A DNA stretch of 64,000 bases. Origin: Herbidospora sakaeratensis. GTDB lineage: Bacteria > Actinomycetota > Actinomycetes > Streptosporangiales > Streptosporangiaceae. Shown here one piece after another: positions 1-7,118 of this stretch. Position 1 is the first letter of the stretch. Each line of letters starts with the position of its first letter. The stretch spans positions 314,576 through 378,575 of the forward strand of contig NZ_BBXC01000012.1 in the NCBI RefSeq assembly GCF_001570525.1, in the 5' to 3' direction. The notes below the pieces were generated by a model, which did not search any database, had not been told where the DNA came from, and worked only from the letters and a program-made list of their open reading frames with translations. The position numbers and the translations under genes are program-made.

Positions 1-968
1 GTCACCAGCGGGCCGTCGGGCGTGGGCAGCACGTCGTAGAAGTCGCCGCCGATCAGGGCGGTCTGCTGGGCGGCGCGCAGTGAACCGGCCAGTTCAAGGC
101 CGTCGACCGCGGGCAGCGGCGGCGGCCGCAGGTCGCCCGCGAGGATCGCGTTGGTCGCGCTCTGCTCCTGGTAGAGCACCGCGGCCGAGATCGCCGCGCC
201 GGCGCGGGCGGCGAACACCCGCACCAGCGTCTCGGTCTCGTCGTCGAAACCGGCGCCGCCTTCACGGCGGGCCAGCACCAGCGCGCCGGCGGGCACGCCG
301 TTGCCGGGCAGCGGGGTCACCAGCAGGTGGCCGACGGGCCCGAAACCGGCCGGCAGCAGCCACTCGGGCGCCTGGTTCGGGTCGAGCCAGCGGCTGGGCA
401 CCGGCGGGAAGCCCGCCAGCGCCTCGGCCAGGCCCGGCACCTGGTCGGCGTGGGCGACCGGCATGTCGCCCTCTTCGAGGCCCGCCTCGGAGGACCGCAA
501 CCAGGCGGTGCGCCGCAGGCCCCCCGGCGGCAGCACGACCATCGCCGCGTCGGCCAGCAGACCGGTCGCGAGCTCGGCGGTGGCGCGGGCGCACCGGCGG
601 GTGTTGAGCGAGGCCGACAGCCGGCGGCCGGCCTCGACGAGGAACTGGGCGCGCTCGCGCTCGGCCCGCAGGGCGTCGGCCCGCGCGGTCTCGTTGGTGA
701 CGTCGCGCAGATACCAGGCCTGGTGGACGATGCCGAAGATCTCCCGGCGGACCCGCAGCAGCCGGTCGCCCAGCGCCGTCTCGTAGGTCTCCCCGGGTTC
801 GCGGCCGCGGTCGAGCAGGCTGGTCACCTCGCCCGGGATCATCTCCCTGGCGGCGGCGTTGACCAGCACGACGGCGCCGTCGGCGTCGCACAGGACGACT
901 CCGTCGGCGGCCGCTTCCACTATCGCCCGCAGCACCTCTGTCGAGGGCGCATGCGTTACCGAATCCAT
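1..968 (-). CDS. PAS-GAF-SpoIIE (PP2C) phosphatase, 3' end outside window
   Basis: The protein (about 322 codons visible) starts at an ATG preceded by GAAAGGG on the minus strand. Residues about 10-100 form a PAS-like domain (DGVVLCDADGAVVLVNAAA), about 125-265 a GAF-like domain, and from about 280 a PP2C/SpoIIE domain containing ALIGGDFYDVLP, the conserved metal-binding GGDFYD motif. Such proteins dephosphorylate anti-sigma-factor antagonists in partner-switching pathways, with PAS and GAF as sensory inputs. The next gene, transcribed divergently, is an RsbW-type kinase, which fits a shared pathway; no antagonist gene (STAS) is visible here. The gene runs off the left edge, so the catalytic domain is incomplete in this window. 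Confidence 0.85.
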   Translation of the reverse strand, partial: MDSVTHAPSTEVLRAIVEAAADGVVLCDADGAVVLVNAAAREMIPGEVTSLLDRGREPGETYETALGDRLLRVRREIFGIVHQAWYLRDVTNETARADALRAERERAQFLVEAGRRLSASLNTRRCARATAELATGLLADAAMVVLPPGGLRRTAWLRSSEAGLEEGDMPVAHADQVPGLAEALAGFPPVPSRWLDPNQAPEWLLPAGFGPVGHLLVTPLPGNGVPAGALVLARREGGAGFDDETETLVRVFAARAGAAISAAVLYQEQSATNAILAGDLRPPPLPAVDGLELAGSLRAAQQTALIGGDFYDVLPTPDGPLV

Positions 969-1128
969 CACCGGCCCTTTCGCGCGAGGATCGCTCAACT
1001 TTACCCGCACGGGTCATCCACGACGCGTGCCAGCGATATTGCCCCTAAAGACAGCAATCATGCAGGTTGTGAATTGACCGGCGGGTGCCGGGTAGTTAGC
1101 GTGCGACGAGCTAGCACAGGGGGACGGA
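969..1128. promoter_or_regulatory. divergent intergenic region of phosphatase and RsbW-like genes
   Basis: This 160-bp spacer separates the divergent SpoIIE-type phosphatase and RsbW-like kinase genes and must carry both promoters. A GGGGGACGGA ribosome-binding site precedes the kinase GTG. I could not assign convincing -35/-10 pairs. Confidence 0.4.
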
Positions 1129-1527
1129 GTGAACACCGACCAGCATCTCCGGTGGGCGATCACCACCGACCTGATCGGCCTGCGCGGCCGGGTGTCCGGC
1201 GTGGCCACCGAGGCAGGTCTGCGTGGCCACCGACTGAACGACCTGGTCACGGCGGTCAACGAGGCCGTGATCAACGTACTGGAACACGGCGGCGGCGATG
1301 GCCTCGTCGAGATCTGGTACGACGCCGACGGCATCACCGTCGAGGTGACCGACTCGGCCGGCACCCTCAAGCCGCAGGACATCCACCGCAGCCGCCCCTC
1401 GTCGAGCACGCCGCGCGGCTTCGGCCTGTGGCTGATGGGCCAGCTGTGCGACGAGTTCAGCATCTCCCAGATGGTCGGCCGATCCCGCATCCGGCTGCGG
1501 ATGACCCTTGCCCAGTCACCCCGCTAG
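1129..1527 (+). CDS. RsbW/SpoIIAB-like anti-sigma factor kinase (GHKL ATPase)
   Basis: This 132-residue protein has the layout of serine kinases that sequester sigma factors. The N box reads NEAVINVLEHG (residues about 45-55), a short G1 box reads VTDSAG (about 79-84), and the G2 region reads RGFGLWLMGQLCDEF (about 97-111). Its length is typical of single-domain anti-sigma kinases. The GTG start has a strong GGGGGACGGA site. The divergent PAS-GAF-PP2C phosphatase suggests a partner-switching module in which kinase and phosphatase act on an unlinked STAS antagonist. Target sigma factor unknown; a signalling ATPase outside sigma control is the alternative. Confidence 0.8.
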   Translation: MNTDQHLRWAITTDLIGLRGRVSGVATEAGLRGHRLNDLVTAVNEAVINVLEHGGGDGLVEIWYDADGITVEVTDSAGTLKPQDIHRSRPSSSTPRGFGLWLMGQLCDEFSISQMVGRSRIRLRMTLAQSPR

Positions 1528-1550
1528 CCGCGTCCGACCGGCGGGCGTAG

Positions 1551-1567
1551 GCTCACGACACGTGAGC
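1551..1567. repeat. inverted repeat upstream of unknown gene
   Basis: GCTCACG-ACA-CGTGAGC is a perfect 7-bp inverted repeat with a 3-base loop. It lies 24 bases after the RsbW-like gene and 54 bases before the next start. It could be a weak terminator hairpin or an operator; no T-run follows. Confidence 0.45.
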
Positions 1568-1620
1568 GAGCGAGCCGTCAGGCACACGAGCCGGAAGCAC
1601 CTGCCGACGGAGGAGACCGC

Positions 1621-2769
1621 GTGAGCGTCGATCTGGACTTCGCGGCTCGTCACGCGGGCCGGCCCGCGCGCGAACTGACCCGCCGCGACGTCGCCCGCGC
1701 CCTGCTGGCCGTGCCCTCGGGGCAGGCCCTGGTGTCGCTGCCCGAGCTGCGCCGCGATCTGATGGCGGCCGGCAACCCGCTCACGGTCGTGTTCTGGGAG
1801 TCGGCCAAGTCGACCCTGACCCGCATCGAGTCGGGCGTGGCCACCGTCGGCGACGTCCAGCGCTGGCTAGAGTCGACCGGCACCGAGCCGATCCTGCTGA
1901 CCCGCAGCTACTTCGTCTGGCCCGACGAGAGCGAGCGCGGCCCGGTGGCCACCGAGATGTACGGCCGCCTCGTCGCCCACCTGGAGGAGCTCGTCGAGGC
2001 GGGGGTGATCGACCCCGACGCGCTCGCCCAGGGCGACGTGACCTCGCGGCAGGCGTACGAGGAGCTGCAGGAGCGCTGGCTCACGGCCGGGCTGCCCGAC
2101 GGGCGGGTGCCGGGCGTCTCGGTGAGCGAGGAGCAGGACGCCGAGCTCTACGCCGCCTGGGACGAAGAGGAGGCCTACGCCCTCCAGGAGCTCAGAAGGG
2201 CCCTCGACGACCTGCCCGAGCCGCCCTTCCCGGCAGGCGACCTGAAGGCGGCGGCCGACCGGCTGCGGCGCTCGCTGGTCTCTCCCGGGTTCCCCGGCAA
2301 CGTGCTGCGGGCCTGCGCCGGCCTCGACGAAGACCGGCTGCCCGACGCCGACGAAGACCTGTGGTTGCGGGTGGCGGCGGGCATCGCCGCGCCCATCTCC
2401 GACCTGCCCGACGAGGAAGACGCCGCCCGGTTCTTCGACCTCGACGGCGAGCTCAGCCACGAAGACTCGGTGCTGGCCTCGTTGTGCGCGATCCACCACG
2501 CCGACTGGCTGGCCGCGATCGTCGCGCTGACCCGCTACGGCCCCGGGGTGCTGGCCTCTCCCGAGCGCATCGCCCGGTTCATCGCCGACTCGGAAGACCT
2601 GGTGAGCGAGCCCGACGACCCCGAGGAGCTCGAGGCGACCGAGATGTTGTTCACCTCGGTCACCCCGTTGTGGGCCCATCTCGGGATCGTCGACAAGGCC
2701 GAGGTGCTCACGCCGCTCGGCTGGTGGGGCCTGCCCAAGGCCCTCGAACGCGCCTGGTCAGGCGACTAG
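1621..2769 (+). CDS. conserved-looking acidic protein of unknown function
   Basis: I do not recognise this 382-residue protein. It has no signal peptide or membrane segment and is strongly acidic, with Asp/Glu runs through the middle (around residues 175-195 and 235-280). The N-terminal third contains an all-alpha LTRRDVARALLAVPSG segment. It starts at GTG after a GGAGGAGA site. It lies on the same strand as the RsbW-like kinase, 93 bases downstream, with an inverted repeat between, so cotranscription is uncertain. Its end overlaps the convergent acetyltransferase gene by 12 bp. Codon use matches its neighbours, so I consider it a genuine cytoplasmic protein without assignable function. Confidence 0.75.
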   Translation: MSVDLDFAARHAGRPARELTRRDVARALLAVPSGQALVSLPELRRDLMAAGNPLTVVFWESAKSTLTRIESGVATVGDVQRWLESTGTEPILLTRSYFVWPDESERGPVATEMYGRLVAHLEELVEAGVIDPDALAQGDVTSRQAYEELQERWLTAGLPDGRVPGVSVSEEQDAELYAAWDEEEAYALQELRRALDDLPEPPFPAGDLKAAADRLRRSLVSPGFPGNVLRACAGLDEDRLPDADEDLWLRVAAGIAAPISDLPDEEDAARFFDLDGELSHEDSVLASLCAIHHADWLAAIVALTRYGPGVLASPERIARFIADSEDLVSEPDDPEELEATEMLFTSVTPLWAHLGIVDKAEVLTPLGWWGLPKALERAWSGD

Positions 2770-3036
2770 GTCGGCGTATTCGGGGTGGCGGTCGATGTAG
2801 CCCTTGATGAACGGGCACATCGGCACCACCTCGAGGCCCCGCTCGCGGGCCGAGTCGAGCACCGCGCGGGCCAGCTTCGAGCCGAGCCCCTTGCCCTCGT
2901 GGGCCGGATCGATCTCGGTGTGCACGAACACGATCCGGCCGGGCCGAGGCAGGCGGTATTTCACGAAGCCGGCGACCGCGCCGTCGACGCTGATCTCGAA
3001 GCGTTCGGTCTCGGCGTTGTCGGCGACGTCAGTCAC
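2758..3036 (-). CDS. small GNAT-type N-acetyltransferase (YidJ-like)
   Basis: This 92-residue protein matches the short GNAT subfamily lacking the N-terminal half of the fold. The acetyl-CoA binding stretch is HEGKGLGSKLARAVLD (residues about 46-61, with the R/Q-x-x-G-x-G/A pattern degenerate but recognisable), followed by VPMCPFIKGYIDRHPEY, characteristic of this subfamily. Its GTG start overlaps the stop of the upstream small membrane gene by 8 bp (GTGACTGA arrangement), indicating translational coupling. It is the last gene of a presumed mca operon. Substrate unknown. Confidence 0.82.
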   Translation of the reverse strand: MTDVADNAETERFEISVDGAVAGFVKYRLPRPGRIVFVHTEIDPAHEGKGLGSKLARAVLDSARERGLEVVPMCPFIKGYIDRHPEYADLVA

Positions 3037-3196
3037 TTTTGGACCCCTCGTGGGGCACCTCGATCTTCGCGATCTGCCGGTTCATCGACTTGATCAGGAA
3101 GAACAGGGCCACACCGATGGAGGCGACGACGATGAACCCCAGCAGGCCGGGGCCGATTGCCGTCGGGTCGGTGGCGGGAGTGGCGATCGAAATCAC
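3029..3196 (-). CDS. small single-pass membrane protein in mca operon
   Basis: This 55-codon gene encodes one hydrophobic segment (residues about 17-36, GLLGFIVVASIGVALFFLIK) followed by a short basic then acidic tail ending SKSD. The start is a GTG 10 bases after the mca stop. Its TGA overlaps the GTG of the acetyltransferase gene. The same-strand tight spacing on both sides makes it a credible member of the mca operon. Topology is probably N-out with a 20-residue cytoplasmic tail. No function known to me. Confidence 0.75.
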   Translation of the reverse strand: MISIATPATDPTAIGPGLLGFIVVASIGVALFFLIKSMNRQIAKIEVPHEGSKSD

Positions 3197-3206
3197 GGTA
3201 TGCAGT

Positions 3207-4097
3207 CTACGAGCAGGGGGCGGCGCCGGTTCCGGCGGGGACCTGGATGCCGGTGAACAGGTCGTCCTCCGGGAGGGTCACGTCGACCAGTGAACGGGCC
3301 AGGTGGTAGTCCTCCGTCGGCCAGACCTCCTGCTGGATCTCGCGCGGGCAGGCGAACCAGAAGCCGTCGGGGTCGACCTGGGTGGCGTGGGCCATCAGGG
3401 CGCGGTCGCGGGTCTCGAAGTAGTCGCCGCAGGGGATGCGGGTGGTGACCTCCCACTTCTGCGGGCGGTCCTCCCAGCGGGCGATCCAGTCGGCGTAGGG
3501 GGAGCCCAGGCCGCGGCTGGTCATGGCCTCGTGGAGGGTCTCGAACCGCGCCTTGGTGAAGCCCGAGTGGAAGTACATCTTGAGCGGCTGCCACGGCTCG
3601 CCGGTGCCCGGGTAGCGGTCGGGGTCGCCCGCCGCGTCGAAGGCCTCCACCGACACCCGGTTGGTCTTGATGTGGTCGGGGTGCGGGTAGCCGCCGTCGT
3701 CGTCGTAGGTGAGGATCACATGGGGGCGGAACTCGCGGACAGCGGCCACGAGCGGCGCCGACGCCACCTCGATGGGCTGCAGGGCGAAGCAGCCCTCGGG
3801 CAGCGGCTCGTTCTCGTCTTCGGGCAGGCCCGAGTCGACGAAGCCCAGGAACCGCTGGTCCACGCCGAGGATCTCCCTCGCGCGCTCCATCTCCAGGCGG
3901 CGGACCTCGCCCATGTTCTCGAGGATGTCGGGCCGGTCCATCTTGGGGTTCAGGATCGAACCGCGTTCCCCGCCGGTACAGGTCACGACGAGGACCTCGA
4001 CGCCCTCGGCGGCGTACCGGGCCATCGTCGCGGCGCCCTTGCTCGACTCGTCGTCGGGGTGCGCGTGCACGGCCATCAGCCTCAGCGCGTTCGTCAC
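3207..4097 (-). CDS. mca: mycothiol S-conjugate amidase
   Basis: Mca hydrolyses mycothiol-toxin S-conjugates to a mercapturic acid, which is exported, and GlcN-inositol, which is recycled. The 296-residue protein belongs to the GlcNAc-PI de-N-acetylase (LmbE) family. Near the N-terminus it has AHPDDE, whose His13 and Asp16 are expected zinc ligands, and PHPDH near residues 143-147 supplies the third. Length and the ERGSILNP and FHSGFTK segments favour Mca over the related deacetylase MshB. An in-frame GTG 15 bases upstream exists, but AAGGAG sits directly before the GTG at 4097. It heads an operon with a small membrane protein and a GNAT enzyme. Confidence 0.92.
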   Translation of the reverse strand: MTNALRLMAVHAHPDDESSKGAATMARYAAEGVEVLVVTCTGGERGSILNPKMDRPDILENMGEVRRLEMERAREILGVDQRFLGFVDSGLPEDENEPLPEGCFALQPIEVASAPLVAAVREFRPHVILTYDDDGGYPHPDHIKTNRVSVEAFDAAGDPDRYPGTGEPWQPLKMYFHSGFTKARFETLHEAMTSRGLGSPYADWIARWEDRPQKWEVTTRIPCGDYFETRDRALMAHATQVDPDGFWFACPREIQQEVWPTEDYHLARSLVDVTLPEDDLFTGIQVPAGTGAAPCS

Positions 4098-4178
4098 GGC
4101 TCTCCTTGTCACAGCATCCAATAGCGTTGGTGAGAATTGTCTCGGACAACGCCGGGACCTCGCAGGGAGATTCCTTTC

Positions 4179-4592
4179 ATGTCGGCACCAGCTCCGCGCC
4201 CGATCCTGGGCACCCCCGACGAGTTCCCGCCCAGGCCGCCCATGGGGCGCAGCCGGTTCGTCGTGTACGCCGTCATGGCCGTCGTCGTCGCGGTCGTGGC
4301 CGGCGGATGGGGTTACGTGATCCTGTCGGCGCGGGGCAACCCGGAGGTGCGGGCCGACGTCATGACCTTCGACACCAGCCGCCCCGATTCCGCGGAGATC
4401 ACCTTCATGGTGCACAAGCCCGACGACCGCGCGGCGACGTGCCGTCTGCGCGCCGTCGACGTCCATCACGTCGAGGTCGGCACCCGGGAGATCACCATTC
4501 CCCCGGGCGACGGTGACGTCACCCTCACCGAACAGGTGAGGATCAACGCGCAAGCCACAAGCGTAGATGTTCAGGGCTGCTCCCTCGTATAG
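4179..4592 (+). CDS. DUF4307-type membrane-anchored protein
   Basis: This 137-residue protein has a Pro-rich cytoplasmic N-terminus (residues 1-24), one transmembrane helix (about 27-49, YAVMAVVVAVVAGGWGYVIL), and an extracytoplasmic beta-rich domain with two cysteines (CRLRAVDV and VQGCSLV) that may form a disulfide. DUF4307 proteins are commonly found next to mca in actinobacteria, as here, where the two genes diverge. I chose the ATG with AGGGAGA eight bases upstream; an in-frame ATG at 4137 would add 14 residues but lacks a ribosome site. Function unknown. Confidence 0.8.
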   Translation: MSAPAPRPILGTPDEFPPRPPMGRSRFVVYAVMAVVVAVVAGGWGYVILSARGNPEVRADVMTFDTSRPDSAEITFMVHKPDDRAATCRLRAVDVHHVEVGTREITIPPGDGDVTLTEQVRINAQATSVDVQGCSLV

Positions 4593-4671
4593 ACTGGAAT
4601 CTTTGGGGAAGCGTTCGAAGGCGTTAACTTGTTAGCCCTTCGATTCACCTAGGGAAGCAAGGAGAACCCGC
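4593..4671 (+). promoter_or_regulatory. greA leader
   Basis: The spacer between the DUF4307 gene and greA contains an imperfect hairpin (CGAAGG at 4616-4621 against CCTTCG at 4637-4642) and an AAGGAG ribosome site just before the greA GTG. The TATAGACT at the end of the upstream gene could serve as a -10. Function of the hairpin is not clear. Confidence 0.35.
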
Positions 4672-5172
4672 GTGGCCGTCTCCCACAACGAGAACGTCAC
4701 CTGGCTGACGCAGGAGGCGTACGACCGCCTCAAAGAGGAGTACGACCGCCTTTCTGGCCCGGGTCGGATCGAGATCGCCAAGAAGATCGAGGCCGCCCGC
4801 GAGGAGGGCGACCTGAAGGAGAACGGCGGCTACCACGCCGCCAAGGACGAACAGGGCAAGATGGAGGCCCGGATCTTCCACCTCCGGCAGATCCTCGACA
4901 CCGCGAAGGTGGGCGAGGCGCCCCGCACCGAGGGTGTGGTGGGTCCCGGCATGACGGTGACGATCCGGTTCGAGGGTGACGACGAAGAGGTCACCTTCCT
5001 GCTCGCCTCCCGCGAGGAGAGCGGTTCGCCGATCGACGTCTACTCGCCGAAGTCGCCGCTGGGGGCTGCGATCAACGGCAAGAAGATCGGCGAGAAGGCC
5101 AGCTACACCATGCCCAACGGTCGCTCGATCACCGTCGAGGTGCTGGAGGCGGTTCCCTACATCGGGAGCTGA
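4672..5172 (+). CDS. greA: transcription elongation factor GreA
   Basis: GreA binds the secondary channel of RNA polymerase and stimulates cleavage of the 3' end of backtracked RNA. The 166-residue protein is full length. It has an N-terminal antiparallel coiled coil (about 1-80) including REEGDLKENGGYHAAKDEQG, whose acidic tip residues D and E stimulate the polymerase active site, and a C-terminal FKBP-like domain (about 90-160) with SPLGAAINGKKIGEKASY. GTG start with AAGGAG eight bases upstream. It is monocistronic: a perfect hairpin follows 18 bases after the stop. Confidence 0.95.
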   Translation: MAVSHNENVTWLTQEAYDRLKEEYDRLSGPGRIEIAKKIEAAREEGDLKENGGYHAAKDEQGKMEARIFHLRQILDTAKVGEAPRTEGVVGPGMTVTIRFEGDDEEVTFLLASREESGSPIDVYSPKSPLGAAINGKKIGEKASYTMPNGRSITVEVLEAVPYIGS

Positions 5173-5190
5173 CGCGTTCGTCTGACATCG

Positions 5191-5223
5191 AATCCGCCGG
5201 AGAAACGAGCTCCGGCGGATTTT
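5191..5223 (+). terminator. intrinsic terminator of greA
   Basis: AATCCGCCGGAG (5191-5202) and CTCCGGCGGATT (5210-5221) form a perfect 12-bp stem with a 7-base loop, followed by a short T stretch. It lies 18 bases after the greA stop. Confidence 0.88.
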
Positions 5224-5296
5224 GACTTCTCGGGCCTCATTGGGCACAGTCGTGGAACGGGACAGCCCGATGAACGTCTTCGGAGGGAGTGGTGGC

Positions 5297-6538
5297 GTGC
5301 CCCTGCGGGTCGGAGGCTTCCTCCACGAAGCCCGTCAGGATCTCGCGTTCCGCCCCCGGCTGCGCCGCCCCCACCTCGCCCGGCGGGCGATCCCCGTCAT
5401 CGGGGTCGCGCTCGCGGTGGTGCTGATCACCGACTTACTCGTGCTCGCCGGGCTCGACGGGGTGCAGGAACGGGCCGCCCTCGATCTGCCCCGCCCGCCC
5501 GCCGCCGGCGACTACGTCGCGGCCAGCGGTCAGGTCCCCTCCAACGCGGTCGCCCCCCTGGGCAAACTGGCCCGCCCCCACCTCTTCGTCGTCGCCCCCG
5601 CGGCGCTCAAGCCCGAGCAGGTCGACGAGGTCCGCCGTCAGAAGGGCGTGAAGGCGGTCGAGCTCGCCGACGCCGCCGACGTGAACCTGGGCGGCTGGCG
5701 GGTGCCGACCATGGGCGTCGACCCCTCGACGTTCCGCCGGTTCACCCCGAAGAAGACCGCCTCCTCCGATGAGCTCTGGACCAACGTGGCCGCCGGCGAC
5801 GTCGTGGTCTCCTACGAGTTCGGCAAGGAGGGCGGCCTCAAGCTGGGCGGCGACGTGCGCAGCCCCGGGGCCGCCCTGCGGGTGGGCGCCTACGCGACGG
5901 TCGGCATGGGGTCGATCCACGCCGTGGTCTCCCGCGACACCGCGACCCGGCTCGGGCTGCCCCACGGCAACGCCATGGTGGTGAGCGCGCCCAGCGTCGA
6001 CTCCGCCAAGCTGCGCAAGGCGCTGCTGAAGGTGCTGCCGGGCAGCCAGATCGCCACGATCAACCCGGTCGTGGTCGCGCCGCCGCGCCAGCACATCACC
6101 CAGCCCCGGCAGGTCGTGCAGTGGCCGGCCTCGGCGTTCATGACCAGCCCGCAGACCCAGACCGCGCTCCAGGCGGCCGTCTCGAAGCTCGGCAGCCGTT
6201 ATGTCTGGGGCGCCGAGGGGCCCGACACGTTCGACTGCTCCGGCCTGGTGCAGTGGGCCTTCGCCCAGGCCGGCATCAAGATGCCGCGGGTGACCAACCA
6301 GCAGTGGGCGACCGGGCCGCAGGTCTCGCTCGCCCAGGCCCAGCCGGGCGACCTGTTGTTCTGGCGCAGCGACCCGACCAACCCGGGCTACATCTCCCAC
6401 GTGGCCATCTACTGGGGCGACGGGAAGATGCTCCACTCGCCGCGCACCGGCGACGTCGTGAAGATCGCCCCGATCAACATGCGCAACCTCGCCGGAGTGG
6501 TGCGGGTCAGCCCTCAGGTCGCGGCGCAGGTTCGATAG
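5297..6538 (+). CDS. membrane-anchored NlpC/P60 peptidoglycan endopeptidase
   Basis: This 413-residue protein has a basic N-terminus, one transmembrane segment (residues about 34-54, AIPVIGVALAVVLITDLLVL), a roughly 230-residue extracytoplasmic region of unknown fold, and a C-terminal NlpC/P60 domain (about 295-400). The catalytic Cys is in FDCSGLVQWAF and the His in SHVAIYWG, followed by MLHSP for the third polar residue. Such enzymes cut cell-wall peptide stems. I chose GTG 5297 because GGAGGGAG lies seven bases upstream; in-frame starts at 5222 and 5270 exist. The 3' end overlaps the convergent TetR gene by 32 bp. Confidence 0.85.
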   Translation: MPLRVGGFLHEARQDLAFRPRLRRPHLARRAIPVIGVALAVVLITDLLVLAGLDGVQERAALDLPRPPAAGDYVAASGQVPSNAVAPLGKLARPHLFVVAPAALKPEQVDEVRRQKGVKAVELADAADVNLGGWRVPTMGVDPSTFRRFTPKKTASSDELWTNVAAGDVVVSYEFGKEGGLKLGGDVRSPGAALRVGAYATVGMGSIHAVVSRDTATRLGLPHGNAMVVSAPSVDSAKLRKALLKVLPGSQIATINPVVVAPPRQHITQPRQVVQWPASAFMTSPQTQTALQAAVSKLGSRYVWGAEGPDTFDCSGLVQWAFAQAGIKMPRVTNQQWATGPQVSLAQAQPGDLLFWRSDPTNPGYISHVAIYWGDGKMLHSPRTGDVVKIAPINMRNLAGVVRVSPQVAAQVR

Positions 6539-7118
6539 GCAGGCCGGTCTCCAGCAGGGCGAAGGCCTCGTCGACCATGTCGGCGAACGGGATGTCCTCC
6601 TCGGCGGTCGCCCAGGTCTGCAGCACGGGGATGATCGTGCCCATGACCGCGCCGATGAGCACGCGTACCGGGAACGAGGCGGGGTCGGCGCCGGTCCGGG
6701 CGGCGACGCCCTCGGCGAGCAGGTCCATCGTGTCGAGCATGTTCTGGAAGATCCGGGCCCTGATCGCCGGTACGCCCATCTGGAGGCGGGCGCGGGCCCG
6801 GATCTCGGCCAGTTCCTGGTCGGGGATGCCCCGCATGGCCTCGCCGAAGGCGTTGCGCAGGGCCCTGAGCGGGGGCACCTCCGGCGGCTGGGCGGTCAGG
6901 CGTTCGACCAGCAGCGGGTCGTAGTCGTCCTGGACGACGATGTCTTCCTTGGTGGGGAAGTAGCGGAACAGGGTGCTGGGCGACACCTCGGCGGCCTCGG
7001 CGATCTGCTCGATCGTGGTCGCGTCGTAGCCCTGCTCGGCGAACAACCGCAGGGCGTGTTCCTGGATCGTCCGCCGAGTCTTCTCCTTCTTGCGTTCACG
7101 CAGTCCCGGCGAGTTCAT
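6507..7118 (-). CDS. TetR-family repressor of the adjacent efflux pump
   Basis: The 203-residue protein has a canonical N-terminal TetR helix-turn-helix (TTIEQIAEAAEVSPSTLFRYFPTKEDIV, split here as residues about 34-61) and a divergent ligand-binding C-terminus. It overlaps the upstream DHA2 transporter gene by 23 bp on the same strand, so the two are translationally coupled. This is the standard arrangement of a drug-responsive repressor with its pump. A plausible target is the AGTA-N2-TACT palindrome in the transporter promoter (8711-8720). The ligand is unknown. Confidence 0.88.
   Translation of the reverse strand: MNSPGLRERKKEKTRRTIQEHALRLFAEQGYDATTIEQIAEAAEVSPSTLFRYFPTKEDIVVQDDYDPLLVERLTAQPPEVPPLRALRNAFGEAMRGIPDQELAEIRARARLQMGVPAIRARIFQNMLDTMDLLAEGVAARTGADPASFPVRVLIGAVMGTIIPVLQTWATAEEDIPFADMVDEAFALLETGLPIEPAPRPEG

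Noticed and set aside
4098-4553. N-terminal extension of mca
   Set aside because: The open frame runs upstream through the DUF4307 gene, but AAGGAG lies directly before GTG 4097 and family proteins begin there.
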